Source: Bacteroidales bacterium
GTDB taxonomy: Bacteria; Bacteroidota; Bacteroidia; Bacteroidales; JAUNSR01
Assembly (NCBI GenBank): GCA_030539115.1
Contig: JAUNSR010000010.1
Span: 1-62,439, forward strand
DNA: 62,439 nt
Direction of reading: 5' to 3'
The notes below the pieces were generated by a model. The model had not been told where the DNA came from. It did not search any database and saw nothing but the letters and a program-made list of their open reading frames with translations. Shown here piece after piece: positions 55,254-62,439 of the stretch. The position numbers and the translations under genes were made by a program. Within the stretch, counting starts at the first letter, position 1. Every line of letters starts with the position of its first letter.

Positions 55254-55331
55254 CATTTTAAGATAAAACAAGCTTGCAGAATAAAGAATGGCAAAAATAT
55301 TCCACTTGTTTGAATAACATTTTAAGATAAA
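55243..55331 (+). repeat. Duplicated 3' end of dnaJ (25-bp direct repeat, 64 bp apart)
   Basis: TGTTTGAATAACATTTTAAG and the next 5 nt occur at 55243-55267, covering the dnaJ stop, and again at 55307-55331. In the same frame the DNA before the second copy reads KIFHLFE-stop, echoing the true end [15 protein letters not shown], which suggests a decayed tandem duplication of the gene's end. Confidence 0.8.
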
Positions 55332-55337
55332 GAGTGT

Positions 55338-55375
55338 GAAACGCGGTACTTTTGAAGTATCGCGTTTCATTTATT
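55338..55375 (+). terminator. Intrinsic terminator of the grpE-dnaJ operon
   Basis: GAAACGCG (55338-55345) and CGCGTTTC (55361-55368) enclose further pairing of TACTT with AAGTA. The T-run is weak (ATTTATT). Confidence 0.75.
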
Positions 55376-55380
55376 CATAC

Positions 55381-55388
55381 TATCTTTG
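55381..55388 (+). promoter_or_regulatory. -7 box of the second dnaJ
   Basis: TATCTTTG fits TAnnTTTG and would start a transcript near 55395, about 118 nt before the ATG at 55513. The second dnaJ is thus probably expressed separately from grpE-dnaJ. Confidence 0.6.
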
Positions 55389-55512
55389 CAAAATCTGAGC
55401 AAATAAATTTAATTTATCCAGATTAATTTTTCAATATAGCTATCCGATAAAGAGTTTATTTTTATTTTTTAAAATTTTCCTTTTTGCATATCGGACATAT
55501 TTAAATACTATT

Positions 55513-56634
55513 ATGAGTAAAAAAGATTATTACGAGGTGCTCGAGGTATCAAAAAGTGCAACCGTAGAGGAAATAAAAAAAGCTTATAGAAAAAAAGCGG
55601 TTCAATATCATCCGGACAGAAACCCTGACAACAAAGAGGCAGAAGAGAAATTCAAAGAAGTTGCTGAAGCTTATGAAGTTCTCAGCGATGAGAACAAACG
55701 TTCCCGTTATGATAGATATGGTCATCAGATGGATAATATGGGCGGCGGTTTCGGTGGGTTTGATTTTGGAGGAGCAGGCGATCCTTTCGATATCTTTAAT
55801 TCTTTCTTCGGAAACAGTCAGTCCCATTCCTCTAATGAAGGGAATTCCAGAGGTTCCAATCTAAGAGTCAAGGTAAACATGACTCTTTCCGAAATAAACA
55901 AAGGTGCAGAAAAGCAAATAAAAATAAAGAAATACGTTTCGTGCCACACTTGTAATGGAACCGGCGCCAAAAATGGAGATGCTTTCAAGACTTGCCCAAA
56001 ATGTAACGGTTCGGGTACTGTTGTTCAAGTCATGAGCACGATTTTCGGTCGAATGCAGACACAAACCACTTGTCCAAATTGCAATGGCGAGGGCAAAATC
56101 ATTACAGAGAAATGTCCTGATTGTAATGGCGAGGGAGCTATGATTGGAGAAGAGGTCATTTTTGTAAAAATCCCTGCCGGAGTTTCAGATGGCATGCAGC
56201 TAAATCTTCGTGGCAAAGGAAATGCAGGCAAAAGAGGCAGTGCTCCCGGTGATTTAATAATTTTGATTCACGAAGAGGAAGACCCTCAATTGATTAGAGA
56301 CGACAACAATTTGATTTATCATCTGCTTCTTGATTTTCCTACTGCTGTTTTGGGCGGAGAAGTTGAGATTCCTTCACTCGAAGGCAATCTAAAAATTAAG
56401 ATTGCCCCGGGAACTCAGCCAAACACCATCCAACGTCTTTCTGGCAAAGGTCTTCCTACAATTAATAGATATGGAAAAGGAGATTTGATAGTAAGTATCT
56501 CCATTTATGTTCCTGAAATTCTCGATGCAGAAGAAAAGAAAATAATTGAGAAACTTAAAGAAAGAGAAAACTTCAAGACAAATGTCTCAATAATTGAGAA
56601 GTTTAAAAGAAAGATTAAGCAAATGTTTAACTAA
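55513..56634 (+). CDS. dnaJ: Chaperone DnaJ (second copy)
   Basis: A 373-residue full-length Hsp40 paralogue. The J-domain (1-70) has YHPDRNPDN, and a short Gly/Phe linker follows. The zinc centre starts at Cys144 with four intact CxxCxGxG motifs ([32 protein letters not shown]). Since the zinc domain is present it is DnaJ, not CbpA. It is more canonical in its fourth zinc motif than the first copy. Similarity along the whole length shows old paralogy rather than a fresh duplication. It has its own promoter and terminator. Confidence 0.94.
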   Translation: MSKKDYYEVLEVSKSATVEEIKKAYRKKAVQYHPDRNPDNKEAEEKFKEVAEAYEVLSDENKRSRYDRYGHQMDNMGGGFGGFDFGGAGDPFDIFNSFFGNSQSHSSNEGNSRGSNLRVKVNMTLSEINKGAEKQIKIKKYVSCHTCNGTGAKNGDAFKTCPKCNGSGTVVQVMSTIFGRMQTQTTCPNCNGEGKIITEKCPDCNGEGAMIGEEVIFVKIPAGVSDGMQLNLRGKGNAGKRGSAPGDLIILIHEEEDPQLIRDDNNLIYHLLLDFPTAVLGGEVEIPSLEGNLKIKIAPGTQPNTIQRLSGKGLPTINRYGKGDLIVSISIYVPEILDAEEKKIIEKLKERENFKTNVSIIEKFKRKIKQMFN

Positions 56635-56697
56635 ATAAATATTTTACATATCTTAATTTTTACTTAACTGCACTAAATCGCAGAGATATATGAAATC

Positions 56698-56745
56698 GAA
56701 AAATGCATATAAAAAGTTTAACTGCTTTTATATGCATTTTTCTTT
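56698..56745 (+). terminator. Intrinsic terminator of the second dnaJ
   Basis: AAAAATGCATATAAAA pairs perfectly with TTTTATATGCATTTTT around an 11-nt loop, followed by CTTTT. Confidence 0.88.
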
Positions 56746-56823
56746 TAACGGCATTAGGAATAAATCGAAAAATTAATTTCATCCATTTATTTTGGAAAAC
56801 GGCTTTATAAAACTTAATAATTA

Positions 56824-56831
56824 TATCTTTG
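56824..56831 (+). promoter_or_regulatory. -7 box before the small lipoprotein gene
   Basis: TATCTTTG fits TAnnTTTG; the predicted leader is about 140 nt. The rest of 56746-56977 is AT-rich with nothing recognised. Confidence 0.5.
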
Positions 56832-56977
56832 ATGTAATTATAATTATTTATTAATTATCAATTTTAGATACACAACAATATAAATTCTTTATAATAAAAG
56901 AGATGATATTAAAGAACAAAATTAAAATATCTCTTTTTATCAACTGAATATTATTTTATCCACTAACATATACAATT

Positions 56978-57421
56978 ATGCAAAAATTACTCTTATTTCT
57001 TTGTATGTCTTTATTATTTGTAGGATGTGAGGTTACCAATGAAAACGAGCCTGACAATAATCCAAGCTGGGCAGTCAGGACTTATTCCATAAAATCCAAC
57101 CAATGGACTCATGTTGGACAGGTCAATGCTCCAGGCTCCTATTATATGTGTGAATTTAACGAAAACGCTCTCACTCCTTTTGTATGTAACAGTGGGATTG
57201 TTGTGGGATATATCTACACAAAGGTGAGCAGCACATCCGTTGCACAAAATCCTCTTCCATATATTATCTATGATATGACAGACGATGCTCAGCAATCATG
57301 GTCTATTAAATATTCTTTTGACTATATGCCCGGCTCTATTGCATTTTACTGTCATTACAACGACTTTATAACTGAATACACACCAGGAGACTGTGAGTTT
57401 AGAGTAACTATGATTTGGTAA
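56978..57421 (+). CDS. Small hypothetical lipoprotein
   Basis: A 147-residue exported lipoprotein with signal MQKLLLFLCMSLLFVGC and lipidation at Cys17. The mature part is rich in aromatic residues and beta-strand pattern (WAVRTYSIKSNQW, SYYMCEFNENALTPFVCNSGIV, DCEFRVTMIW) and probably forms a small beta-sandwich. Such single-domain lipoproteins are frequent in Bacteroidales, but I recognise no named family. It is monocistronic. Confidence 0.8.
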   Translation: MQKLLLFLCMSLLFVGCEVTNENEPDNNPSWAVRTYSIKSNQWTHVGQVNAPGSYYMCEFNENALTPFVCNSGIVVGYIYTKVSSTSVAQNPLPYIIYDMTDDAQQSWSIKYSFDYMPGSIAFYCHYNDFITEYTPGDCEFRVTMIW

Positions 57422-57580
57422 TTGAATAATATTCTAAATGCAGCTTATCGGCGTATTGAATATTATTTCAATCAATATTAACAAAAATAATAATACTATA
57501 TATCTATCTTAAAAGTATTATAAACAAAAGAAATCACCTCTTAAAGAGGCTGCATAACATCTTAAGAATTTTTATTTTGT
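57422..57580. other. AT-rich gap with no recognised feature
   Basis: No signal was seen between the lipoprotein stop and the terminator at 57581. Confidence 0.4.
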
Positions 57581-57624
57581 AAAAGGTCAATAATATCTAA
57601 CATATTTATTATTGACCTTTTTTA
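57581..57624 (+). terminator. Intrinsic terminator after the small lipoprotein gene
   Basis: AAAAGGTCAATAATA (57581-57595) pairs with TATTATTGACCTTTT, followed by a T-run. Confidence 0.88.
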
Positions 57625-57738
57625 TTTTTATACTATTTAAGGCAACCAAAAACACATTTATACCATATTCATTTATTATCATTAATATTTAACACCTAAT
57701 TATTGCCATTATTAGCTATAAAATTCTTCTCAATAAAC

Positions 57739-57746
57739 TATATTTG
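57739..57746 (+). promoter_or_regulatory. -7 box and unusual Shine-Dalgarno-like site before the metallo-hydrolase gene
   Basis: TATATTTG fits TAnnTTTG. AAGGAG follows at about 57753-57758, some 12 nt before the ATG. Such a strong purine motif is rare among the genes in this window, and it would lie at the very 5' end of the transcript. Confidence 0.5.
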
Positions 57747-57770
57747 TAATCTAAGGAGAAATAAATAATA

Positions 57771-58574
57771 ATGAAATTAAAATTTTTAAGCCTTGCCAGT
57801 GGCAGTAGTGGAAACTGCTATTATCTTGGTACCGAAGAATATGGAATACTTATCGATGCAGGAATAGGTATTAGAACTATAAAAAAAGAGCTGAAAGATT
57901 TAAATATTGCATTTGAGAATATTATTGCATTATTTATCACTCATGACCATGCCGATCATATCAAGTCTGCCGGTTTTCTTGGCGAGAAATATGATATTCC
58001 GGTCTATTCTACCGAAGCTGTCCACACGGGTATGAATAAAAGCTATGGAATGACTCAAAAAATCTATCAGTCTAAAAGGATTGTTATCAAAGAGGAAACG
58101 ACCAAACTCAACGATTTTAACATTACGCCTTTTGAAGTTCCACATGATGGCACTGACAACGTAGGTTATTTTATTGAATTTGGCGATATAAAGATTGCCG
58201 TTGCAACAGATCTTGGTCATGTCACGCAGACTGTAAGAGATTATATGAGCAAAGCCAACTATCTTATTCTTGAGGCAAACTATGACGAGGAAATGCTCAC
58301 TCAGGGCTCCTATCCCCCTCACCTTAAACAACGGATATTGGGATATAACGGACATTTGAGCAATAAAGAGTGTGCTGAATTCTTAGCGCAAATCTATCAT
58401 CCTGATATGAAGTATGTTTTTCTTTGTCATTTAAGCCGAGACAACAATCATCCTGAACTCGCCTTAAAGACAATTGAATACAGACTGCTTCAGAACGACA
58501 TAAAAGTTGGCAAAGATTTGGAAATCGTCGCTCTAAAAAGAAACCATCCCTCTGATCTTTACGATTTGGTTTGA
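57771..58574 (+). CDS. MBL-fold metallo-hydrolase of the WalJ/YycJ type
   Basis: A 267-residue cytosolic metallo-beta-lactamase-fold protein. It opens FLSLASGSSGNCYYLG, the hallmark of the YycJ/WalJ (VicX) group. The metal-binding THDHADH occupies residues 57-63, and the further ligands are in PHDGTDNVGYF, ATDLGH and LCHLSRDNNHPE. In Firmicutes, WalJ is linked to the WalRK system and proposed to act as a nuclease; no WalRK genes are next to it here, so only the fold and likely two-metal hydrolase activity are claimed. Confidence 0.9.
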   Translation: MKLKFLSLASGSSGNCYYLGTEEYGILIDAGIGIRTIKKELKDLNIAFENIIALFITHDHADHIKSAGFLGEKYDIPVYSTEAVHTGMNKSYGMTQKIYQSKRIVIKEETTKLNDFNITPFEVPHDGTDNVGYFIEFGDIKIAVATDLGHVTQTVRDYMSKANYLILEANYDEEMLTQGSYPPHLKQRILGYNGHLSNKECAEFLAQIYHPDMKYVFLCHLSRDNNHPELALKTIEYRLLQNDIKVGKDLEIVALKRNHPSDLYDLV

Positions 58575-58714
58575 GATAAACATATTTAGCCGACTGCCAA
58601 GCAAACAGTTATAAGCAATTAAAAAAAAACTAAATTGAACTTGTTTATAATTATAAAACGAATTGTATTACGCATAACACTATTCATATAGTTATATAAA
58701 AAATACAAACAATC

Positions 58715-58761
58715 TAAAAAGCCCTAAAAAATAGTGAAAGACTATTCTTTTGGGCCTTTTT
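58715..58761. terminator. Bidirectional terminator between convergent genes
   Basis: GCCC (58721-58724) pairs with GGGC (58752-58755), with AAAATAGT/ACTATTCTTT inside, flanked by an A-run and a T-run. It lies in the 328-bp gap between convergent genes; nothing else was seen in that gap. Confidence 0.8.
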
Positions 58762-58902
58762 ATATTTTTGACATCTTTAATTGCAAAACTCTGTTACCAA
58801 TAAATACATTGATGGCTTTTTATATAAGCTATCTCAATAAAAGCAATTCAAAAGCATATACATAAAACAAGAACACGAAAAATCAGAATACAAATTTTAA
58901 AA

Positions 58903-60390
58903 TCAATTCTGCATTTTCAAATTCACCTTTGTTCGCTCAGGCTTTTCAGCTCTGTCTCTGATTTTATAAGCCTTGTCAGGGACTTTGTCGACAATAAATT
59001 CAGGAATATTATACGACTTAATGCTTTTTTGATAGAATCCCCTCTCCTTTTGCGGAAGAACAAATGATTTATAATCCTTACCTGTGGAATCTATGTAGCA
59101 CACAAACGGTCTTGTGTAAAGTCCATTCATCCTTCTGCTGCCAAAAACCATCCATTTACTGTTTGAAGACCAGGAATGATAGCTCTCAACATCATCACTG
59201 TTTGCCTCTGTCATATATCTTCCCTGTTTAGTTTTTAAATCGACTATATATAAATCTGCCTCCTTGTGCCAAATCGGGAAAGTTCCAAATGCAGTCAAAG
59301 TACAAACCATATATTTTCCATCGGGAGATATTCTTGGATAAGAAACGCTCACATTATCTCTCTCTCCATAAATCAAAGTATCGACTTTACTGCCGAAAGT
59401 TTTTGTTTCAGGGTTAAATTCCACAGAACATAAATTGTATCTCACCTTTCTGACTGAGTCCGGCACCTGAACATACCTTGCACTGCAATAATACAAAGTC
59501 TTTCCATCAGCAGAAAATGATGGAAATGTCTCAAACACTGAATCTGTGTAAAAAAGCTCTGAGCTAAGCAGAGAATGTGTTTTAATATCATAAACAACAA
59601 TATCAGATTCTGTATCATAACACTCCACTCTTTGCTGAGAAGGAAAATTCTGATATGTTTTGTTTGATGAAAAAGCTATAAAATCGCCTGAAGGATGCCA
59701 GGAAGGATAAACCAAAGATGGAAATTTCTTAGTCTTTGTGTTAAGAATATCAATTTTATCGCCATCAATAATAAAGGTACCCGCATGTTCAGCCCTCATA
59801 TGAAACATCATTTTGTTGGGATCCCTATTGCAAAAGGAGTGACAGTTGACACAATTGTTATGAGTATGATAGTTTTCATATATTGCTTCCTGATCAAAGG
59901 TCTCAATATTACGTTGATAGAAGCCCATCTCATTCCAGCCCTCATAGCCCGGTTCTATAAGCCTGTAAGCAACCCAAGAATCCATGGCATCCGCAGCAAT
60001 ATTGATTTTAAAACTTTGATAGCCATACCATTTATTATCATTCTCCTTATAAATTGTTACATCAATAGGCTTTCCAACAGAATTAGCCAAAAGACTCTTC
60101 CATTTATTAATAGGAATGGAAATAAAACCTTTCTTTGATTTAACTATAATACTGTCTCCAGCATCATTTTTAAACATTGCATACCCTTTAACAGTCTCAT
60201 CAGGGACACTGTCATTTAAAATTGAGAAATTAAGTGGAGCAATATTGGCAGGCACAGTGACATTCTCATAATCGGGATAAATATTTATATTTTCAGCCAA
60301 TCGAGCCTCTATCTTAGGCAATCTGTCTTGACATGAGCCAAGACCTACACCAAGAGCCATTAATAAAAATACATATATATTTTTTCTCAT
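58903..60390 (-). CDS. Beta-propeller (PD40/TolB-like) lipoprotein with a CxxCH haem-type motif
   Basis: A 495-residue exported lipoprotein (LGSC, lipidation at Cys20). Residues about 30-130 form a beta-rich domain. At 180-184 the sequence CVNCH, in THNNCVNCHSFC, is a cytochrome-c type haem attachment motif, and further Met and His residues nearby (MMFHMRAEH) could give the second ligand. From about 200 the chain has PD40 repeats (SWHPSGDFIAFSSNK, SFSADGKTLYYCS, PRISPDGKYMVCT, WSSNSKWMVFGSRR) forming a TolB-like propeller. It starts 31 bp after the membrane-protein gene at 60422, so it is the second gene of that operon. Haem binding is inferred and not proven. Confidence 0.82.
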   Translation of the reverse strand: MRKNIYVFLLMALGVGLGSCQDRLPKIEARLAENINIYPDYENVTVPANIAPLNFSILNDSVPDETVKGYAMFKNDAGDSIIVKSKKGFISIPINKWKSLLANSVGKPIDVTIYKENDNKWYGYQSFKINIAADAMDSWVAYRLIEPGYEGWNEMGFYQRNIETFDQEAIYENYHTHNNCVNCHSFCNRDPNKMMFHMRAEHAGTFIIDGDKIDILNTKTKKFPSLVYPSWHPSGDFIAFSSNKTYQNFPSQQRVECYDTESDIVVYDIKTHSLLSSELFYTDSVFETFPSFSADGKTLYYCSARYVQVPDSVRKVRYNLCSVEFNPETKTFGSKVDTLIYGERDNVSVSYPRISPDGKYMVCTLTAFGTFPIWHKEADLYIVDLKTKQGRYMTEANSDDVESYHSWSSNSKWMVFGSRRMNGLYTRPFVCYIDSTGKDYKSFVLPQKERGFYQKSIKSYNIPEFIVDKVPDKAYKIRDRAEKPERTKVNLKMQN

Positions 60391-60421
60391 ATTCTATTCT
60401 TTAATCATTATCATCAATAAT

Positions 60422-62170
60422 CTAATTTGCCAACATGTAATACCAATAAGTATTTCCATAATATGTATCCATCATTTTATAGAAATCTTTTTTATTCTTG
60501 TTCTTATTGACAAAAGTTGTAAAGTTTTTAAGATTATACTCCACTTTAATATTAATATTATGACTGACAATGTATTGTTCATCATTTGGATCAAACATTA
60601 AGGCAGCTTCCTGCAGTGCATACGGCAATGAAGGTCTCTTTTTCAAATCATAATATTTATCTATTATTTCATAAAGAGCATCTCTGTTCTTTTCAAGCAA
60701 ATAATATGCAGTTAAATATTGAAGTATATTTTTATTGTCTGGATTTGTCACAATCAACTGTTGTAAAGTTCGCAGACAATTTGGGGTTGACAGATAATCA
60801 CCGCTATCATAAATTTTTTTACATTCACAAAGTTCCGGATCACTCTTTACAGCCTCATCATTATAAAGGAATCGTCTTTGATCTGATGCCCATTTTCTAT
60901 AAAACAATGTATTTTCGAGGAAATTAATATATTTTTCAGCCACTTTATATGAGCCATAGATAATATTTGTTTGAACAAGACGTTTTAAAAGCCTTACATT
61001 ACCGCCCGAAATAGAAGCTTCATTTCCCTCAAATGCAAGCTTTTGAGCCATAGCCACATCTCCCATATAAAAAAAGATATCACTCTGCGACATTGCATGA
61101 ACAGCACTTCCGTCCCACTCAGCAAGCAATGTTTTATAACCTGCCTGAGGATAAACAAACATACTGTCGCATAAAATTTCCTTTTCACATAGCGCAAGGT
61201 TCAATATATTAATGGTATACAAATTGCTCTGCATAGAATGCTTATCAGGATATGTTTTAATAATCTTATCCCAATCTTTATTTTTTAAATAATAATCCAT
61301 CTCAAAGTTTGTACGTGTCATACTATCATAAAGAAGATATTTGTCAATAGAAAAGATTCCGACACAAAAAACTATTATTAGAAAACCATTGAAAACAACA
61401 GAATGATTATTTATGAATTTAATATTTGGAATGAAATGAGCAGCTATAAAAGGTACAACAATAAGCGATAATATTACATTACTATGAAATGAAGATAAAG
61501 GATTTAAGTATTTCATATTGAGATAATGGTTATTATAAATGCCTATTAAAACCAAAATCACGGCACAATAGAGATATAAAATGAAATCTTTCCTTTGTTT
61601 GGTGTACAAATCAAATACGAGCATAATTAAAAATGTAACTATTCCCCAATATGCACAGCAATAAAATGAAAGAAGCAGCAATACTCCCTGTAACGATAAT
61701 CTTAACGACTCTTTCTCCTTAATCTGAATTATATTTTTTGTATAGATAATCTCATAAATCATTGCAAAAAACAATGAGAGAAGGATGGCAGTCGTACTTT
61801 GAAGAAGATATGTTATTTCAAAATATATTGATAAAAGATAGCATATCGGCAGTAATGAGAAAAGCATATTAAAATAAAAATTTTCACCTATTTTGCTTAG
61901 CAGTCTGTTAAACATCCCAGCTATGGAAGTCAACATTAAAGAGGTAAAAAATGCCCCCATTATAGGAAGAACATAAAATTGCTGTATAAACCTTGCCAAA
62001 TAGACGCTAAATCCTCCCGGCTTTGTCAATATATCCAATGCGTAGTCAGCAGAAAACATGAACATCTGCTGCTGTTCCATATAGTAAAAAAAGAATGAAT
62101 GCCTTATTTGCAGATACAGAAACAATAATACAAATAATAAAACTGTAAATAATTTATTTTGTGTTTTCAT
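60422..62170 (-). CDS. DUF6057-like membrane protein with a C-terminal repeat domain
   Basis: A protein of about 582 residues, starting at MKTQNKLFTVLLF; the frame also has an ATG eight codons earlier at 62194. The first half has about nine or ten hydrophobic segments. After residue about 280 the chain is soluble, probably periplasmic, and helical with paired helices like TPR-type repeats (LLAEWDGSAVHAMSQSDIFFY, RLLKRLVQTNIIYGSYKVAEKYI, TPNCLRTLQQLIVTNPDNK). I recall a Bacteroidales family called DUF6057 with this layout and with the same beta-propeller neighbour, but the function is unknown. Confidence 0.78.
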   Translation of the reverse strand: MKTQNKLFTVLLFVLLFLYLQIRHSFFFYYMEQQQMFMFSADYALDILTKPGGFSVYLARFIQQFYVLPIMGAFFTSLMLTSIAGMFNRLLSKIGENFYFNMLFSLLPICYLLSIYFEITYLLQSTTAILLSLFFAMIYEIIYTKNIIQIKEKESLRLSLQGVLLLLSFYCCAYWGIVTFLIMLVFDLYTKQRKDFILYLYCAVILVLIGIYNNHYLNMKYLNPLSSFHSNVILSLIVVPFIAAHFIPNIKFINNHSVVFNGFLIIVFCVGIFSIDKYLLYDSMTRTNFEMDYYLKNKDWDKIIKTYPDKHSMQSNLYTINILNLALCEKEILCDSMFVYPQAGYKTLLAEWDGSAVHAMSQSDIFFYMGDVAMAQKLAFEGNEASISGGNVRLLKRLVQTNIIYGSYKVAEKYINFLENTLFYRKWASDQRRFLYNDEAVKSDPELCECKKIYDSGDYLSTPNCLRTLQQLIVTNPDNKNILQYLTAYYLLEKNRDALYEIIDKYYDLKKRPSLPYALQEAALMFDPNDEQYIVSHNINIKVEYNLKNFTTFVNKNKNKKDFYKMMDTYYGNTYWYYMLAN

Positions 62171-62300
62171 GAACTTAATATTTAGAATTATCACTGTAAA
62201 AATAACCTCAATAGCTTAAACTTAATTTATATACAAATAAATGTTTAATCAGGATGATTCATTTCGCACAATATGATAAGAGATTATTTTTTCAAAAAAA

Positions 62301-62439
62301 AATGCAAGCCGAACTCAATAAACATTTGAAAGCGACAGCTTTAATAATGTATTTGATGAGGCGAAGCTTATCTTATCCAAAGATAATGCAAGCCGAACTC
62401 AATAAACATTTGAAAGCGACAGCTTTAATAATGTATTTG
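62301..62439. repeat. 84-bp-period direct repeat at the right window edge
   Basis: A 55-bp block starting AATGCAAGCCGAACTCAATA occurs at 62301-62355 and again at 62385-62439, with 29 bp between. The array is cut by the window end. On the minus strand the spacer-repeat boundary contains TATCTTTG (plus 62378-62385), a Bacteroidota -7 box pointing toward the DUF6057-like operon. The block resembles intergenic repeats common in Prevotella and Bacteroides genomes. Confidence 0.85.

Noticed and set aside
55513..56634. CbpA-type co-chaperone instead of a second DnaJ
   Set aside because: CbpA lacks the zinc domain, while this protein has four intact CxxCxGxG motifs.
62301..62439. CRISPR array
   Set aside because: The shared block is 55 bp, longer than any usual CRISPR repeat. 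Only two copies are visible, and no cas gene is in the window.

Overview
The window looks like a chromosomal segment of an AT-rich member of the Bacteroidota, most likely order Bacteroidales. The evidence is repeated Bacteroidota-type -7 promoter boxes (TAnnTTTG) with few Shine-Dalgarno sequences, a tRNA without an encoded CCA, a TonB-dependent receptor with a carboxypeptidase-like N-domain, a FimB/Mfa2-like lipoprotein, a DUF6057-type membrane protein, and house-keeping genes in orders familiar from Bacteroides and its relatives. I could not fix the genus. I saw no insertion sequence, prophage, integrase or CRISPR-cas genes.

Layout. 0.3-2.8 kb: an rRNA cytosine methyltransferase and an RsmI-like methylase, then a small unknown gene. 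3-5.5 kb: an exported GH30 glycosidase and a sugar-nucleotidyltransferase-like enzyme. 5.9-9.7 kb: an ECF sigma factor, Maf, KdsC, a DUF2520 protein, a small membrane protein and a nitroreductase. 9.9-15.7 kb: a TonB-dependent receptor, ComEC and Rpe. 16.4-24.3 kb: a long minus-strand run with a beta-propeller lipoprotein, lysA, lysC, ftsE, hisIE, hisF, hisA, hisH and a TlpA-like lipoprotein. This covers lysine and histidine biosynthesis; hisG, hisD, hisC and hisB are not in the window. 25 kb: an EamA exporter.

26.2-41.8 kb is the most unusual part: a candidate structured RNA followed by an eight-gene plus-strand operon. It encodes an ABC ATPase, an ABC permease fused to a degenerate M1-aminopeptidase-like domain and a golvesin-like domain, a TolC-type outer-membrane channel, a lipoprotein adaptor, an RND permease, a second RND permease fused to a complete ABC ATPase domain, and a last ABC permease. 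Stop/start overlaps couple the final genes. I infer one machine, or two tightly co-produced machines, combining a tripartite RND pump (perhaps a heterotrimer as in MdtBC) with ABC motors.

41.9-62.4 kb: an exported Gfo/Idh/MocA oxidoreductase, a flavin-reductase-like protein, rhaD, a NahK-like sugar kinase behind a leader with a terminator, tRNA-Asp, a fimbrial-anchor-like lipoprotein, dnaB, ispE, grpE-dnaJ followed by a second dnaJ, a small lipoprotein, a WalJ/YycJ-type metallo-hydrolase, and a two-gene operon of a DUF6057-like membrane protein and a beta-propeller lipoprotein with a CxxCH haem-type motif. Non-coding signals of interest are a pair of homologous elements with 21-bp tandem repeats (window start and 24.5 kb), an 84-bp-period repeat at the right edge, and local duplications behind two genes.
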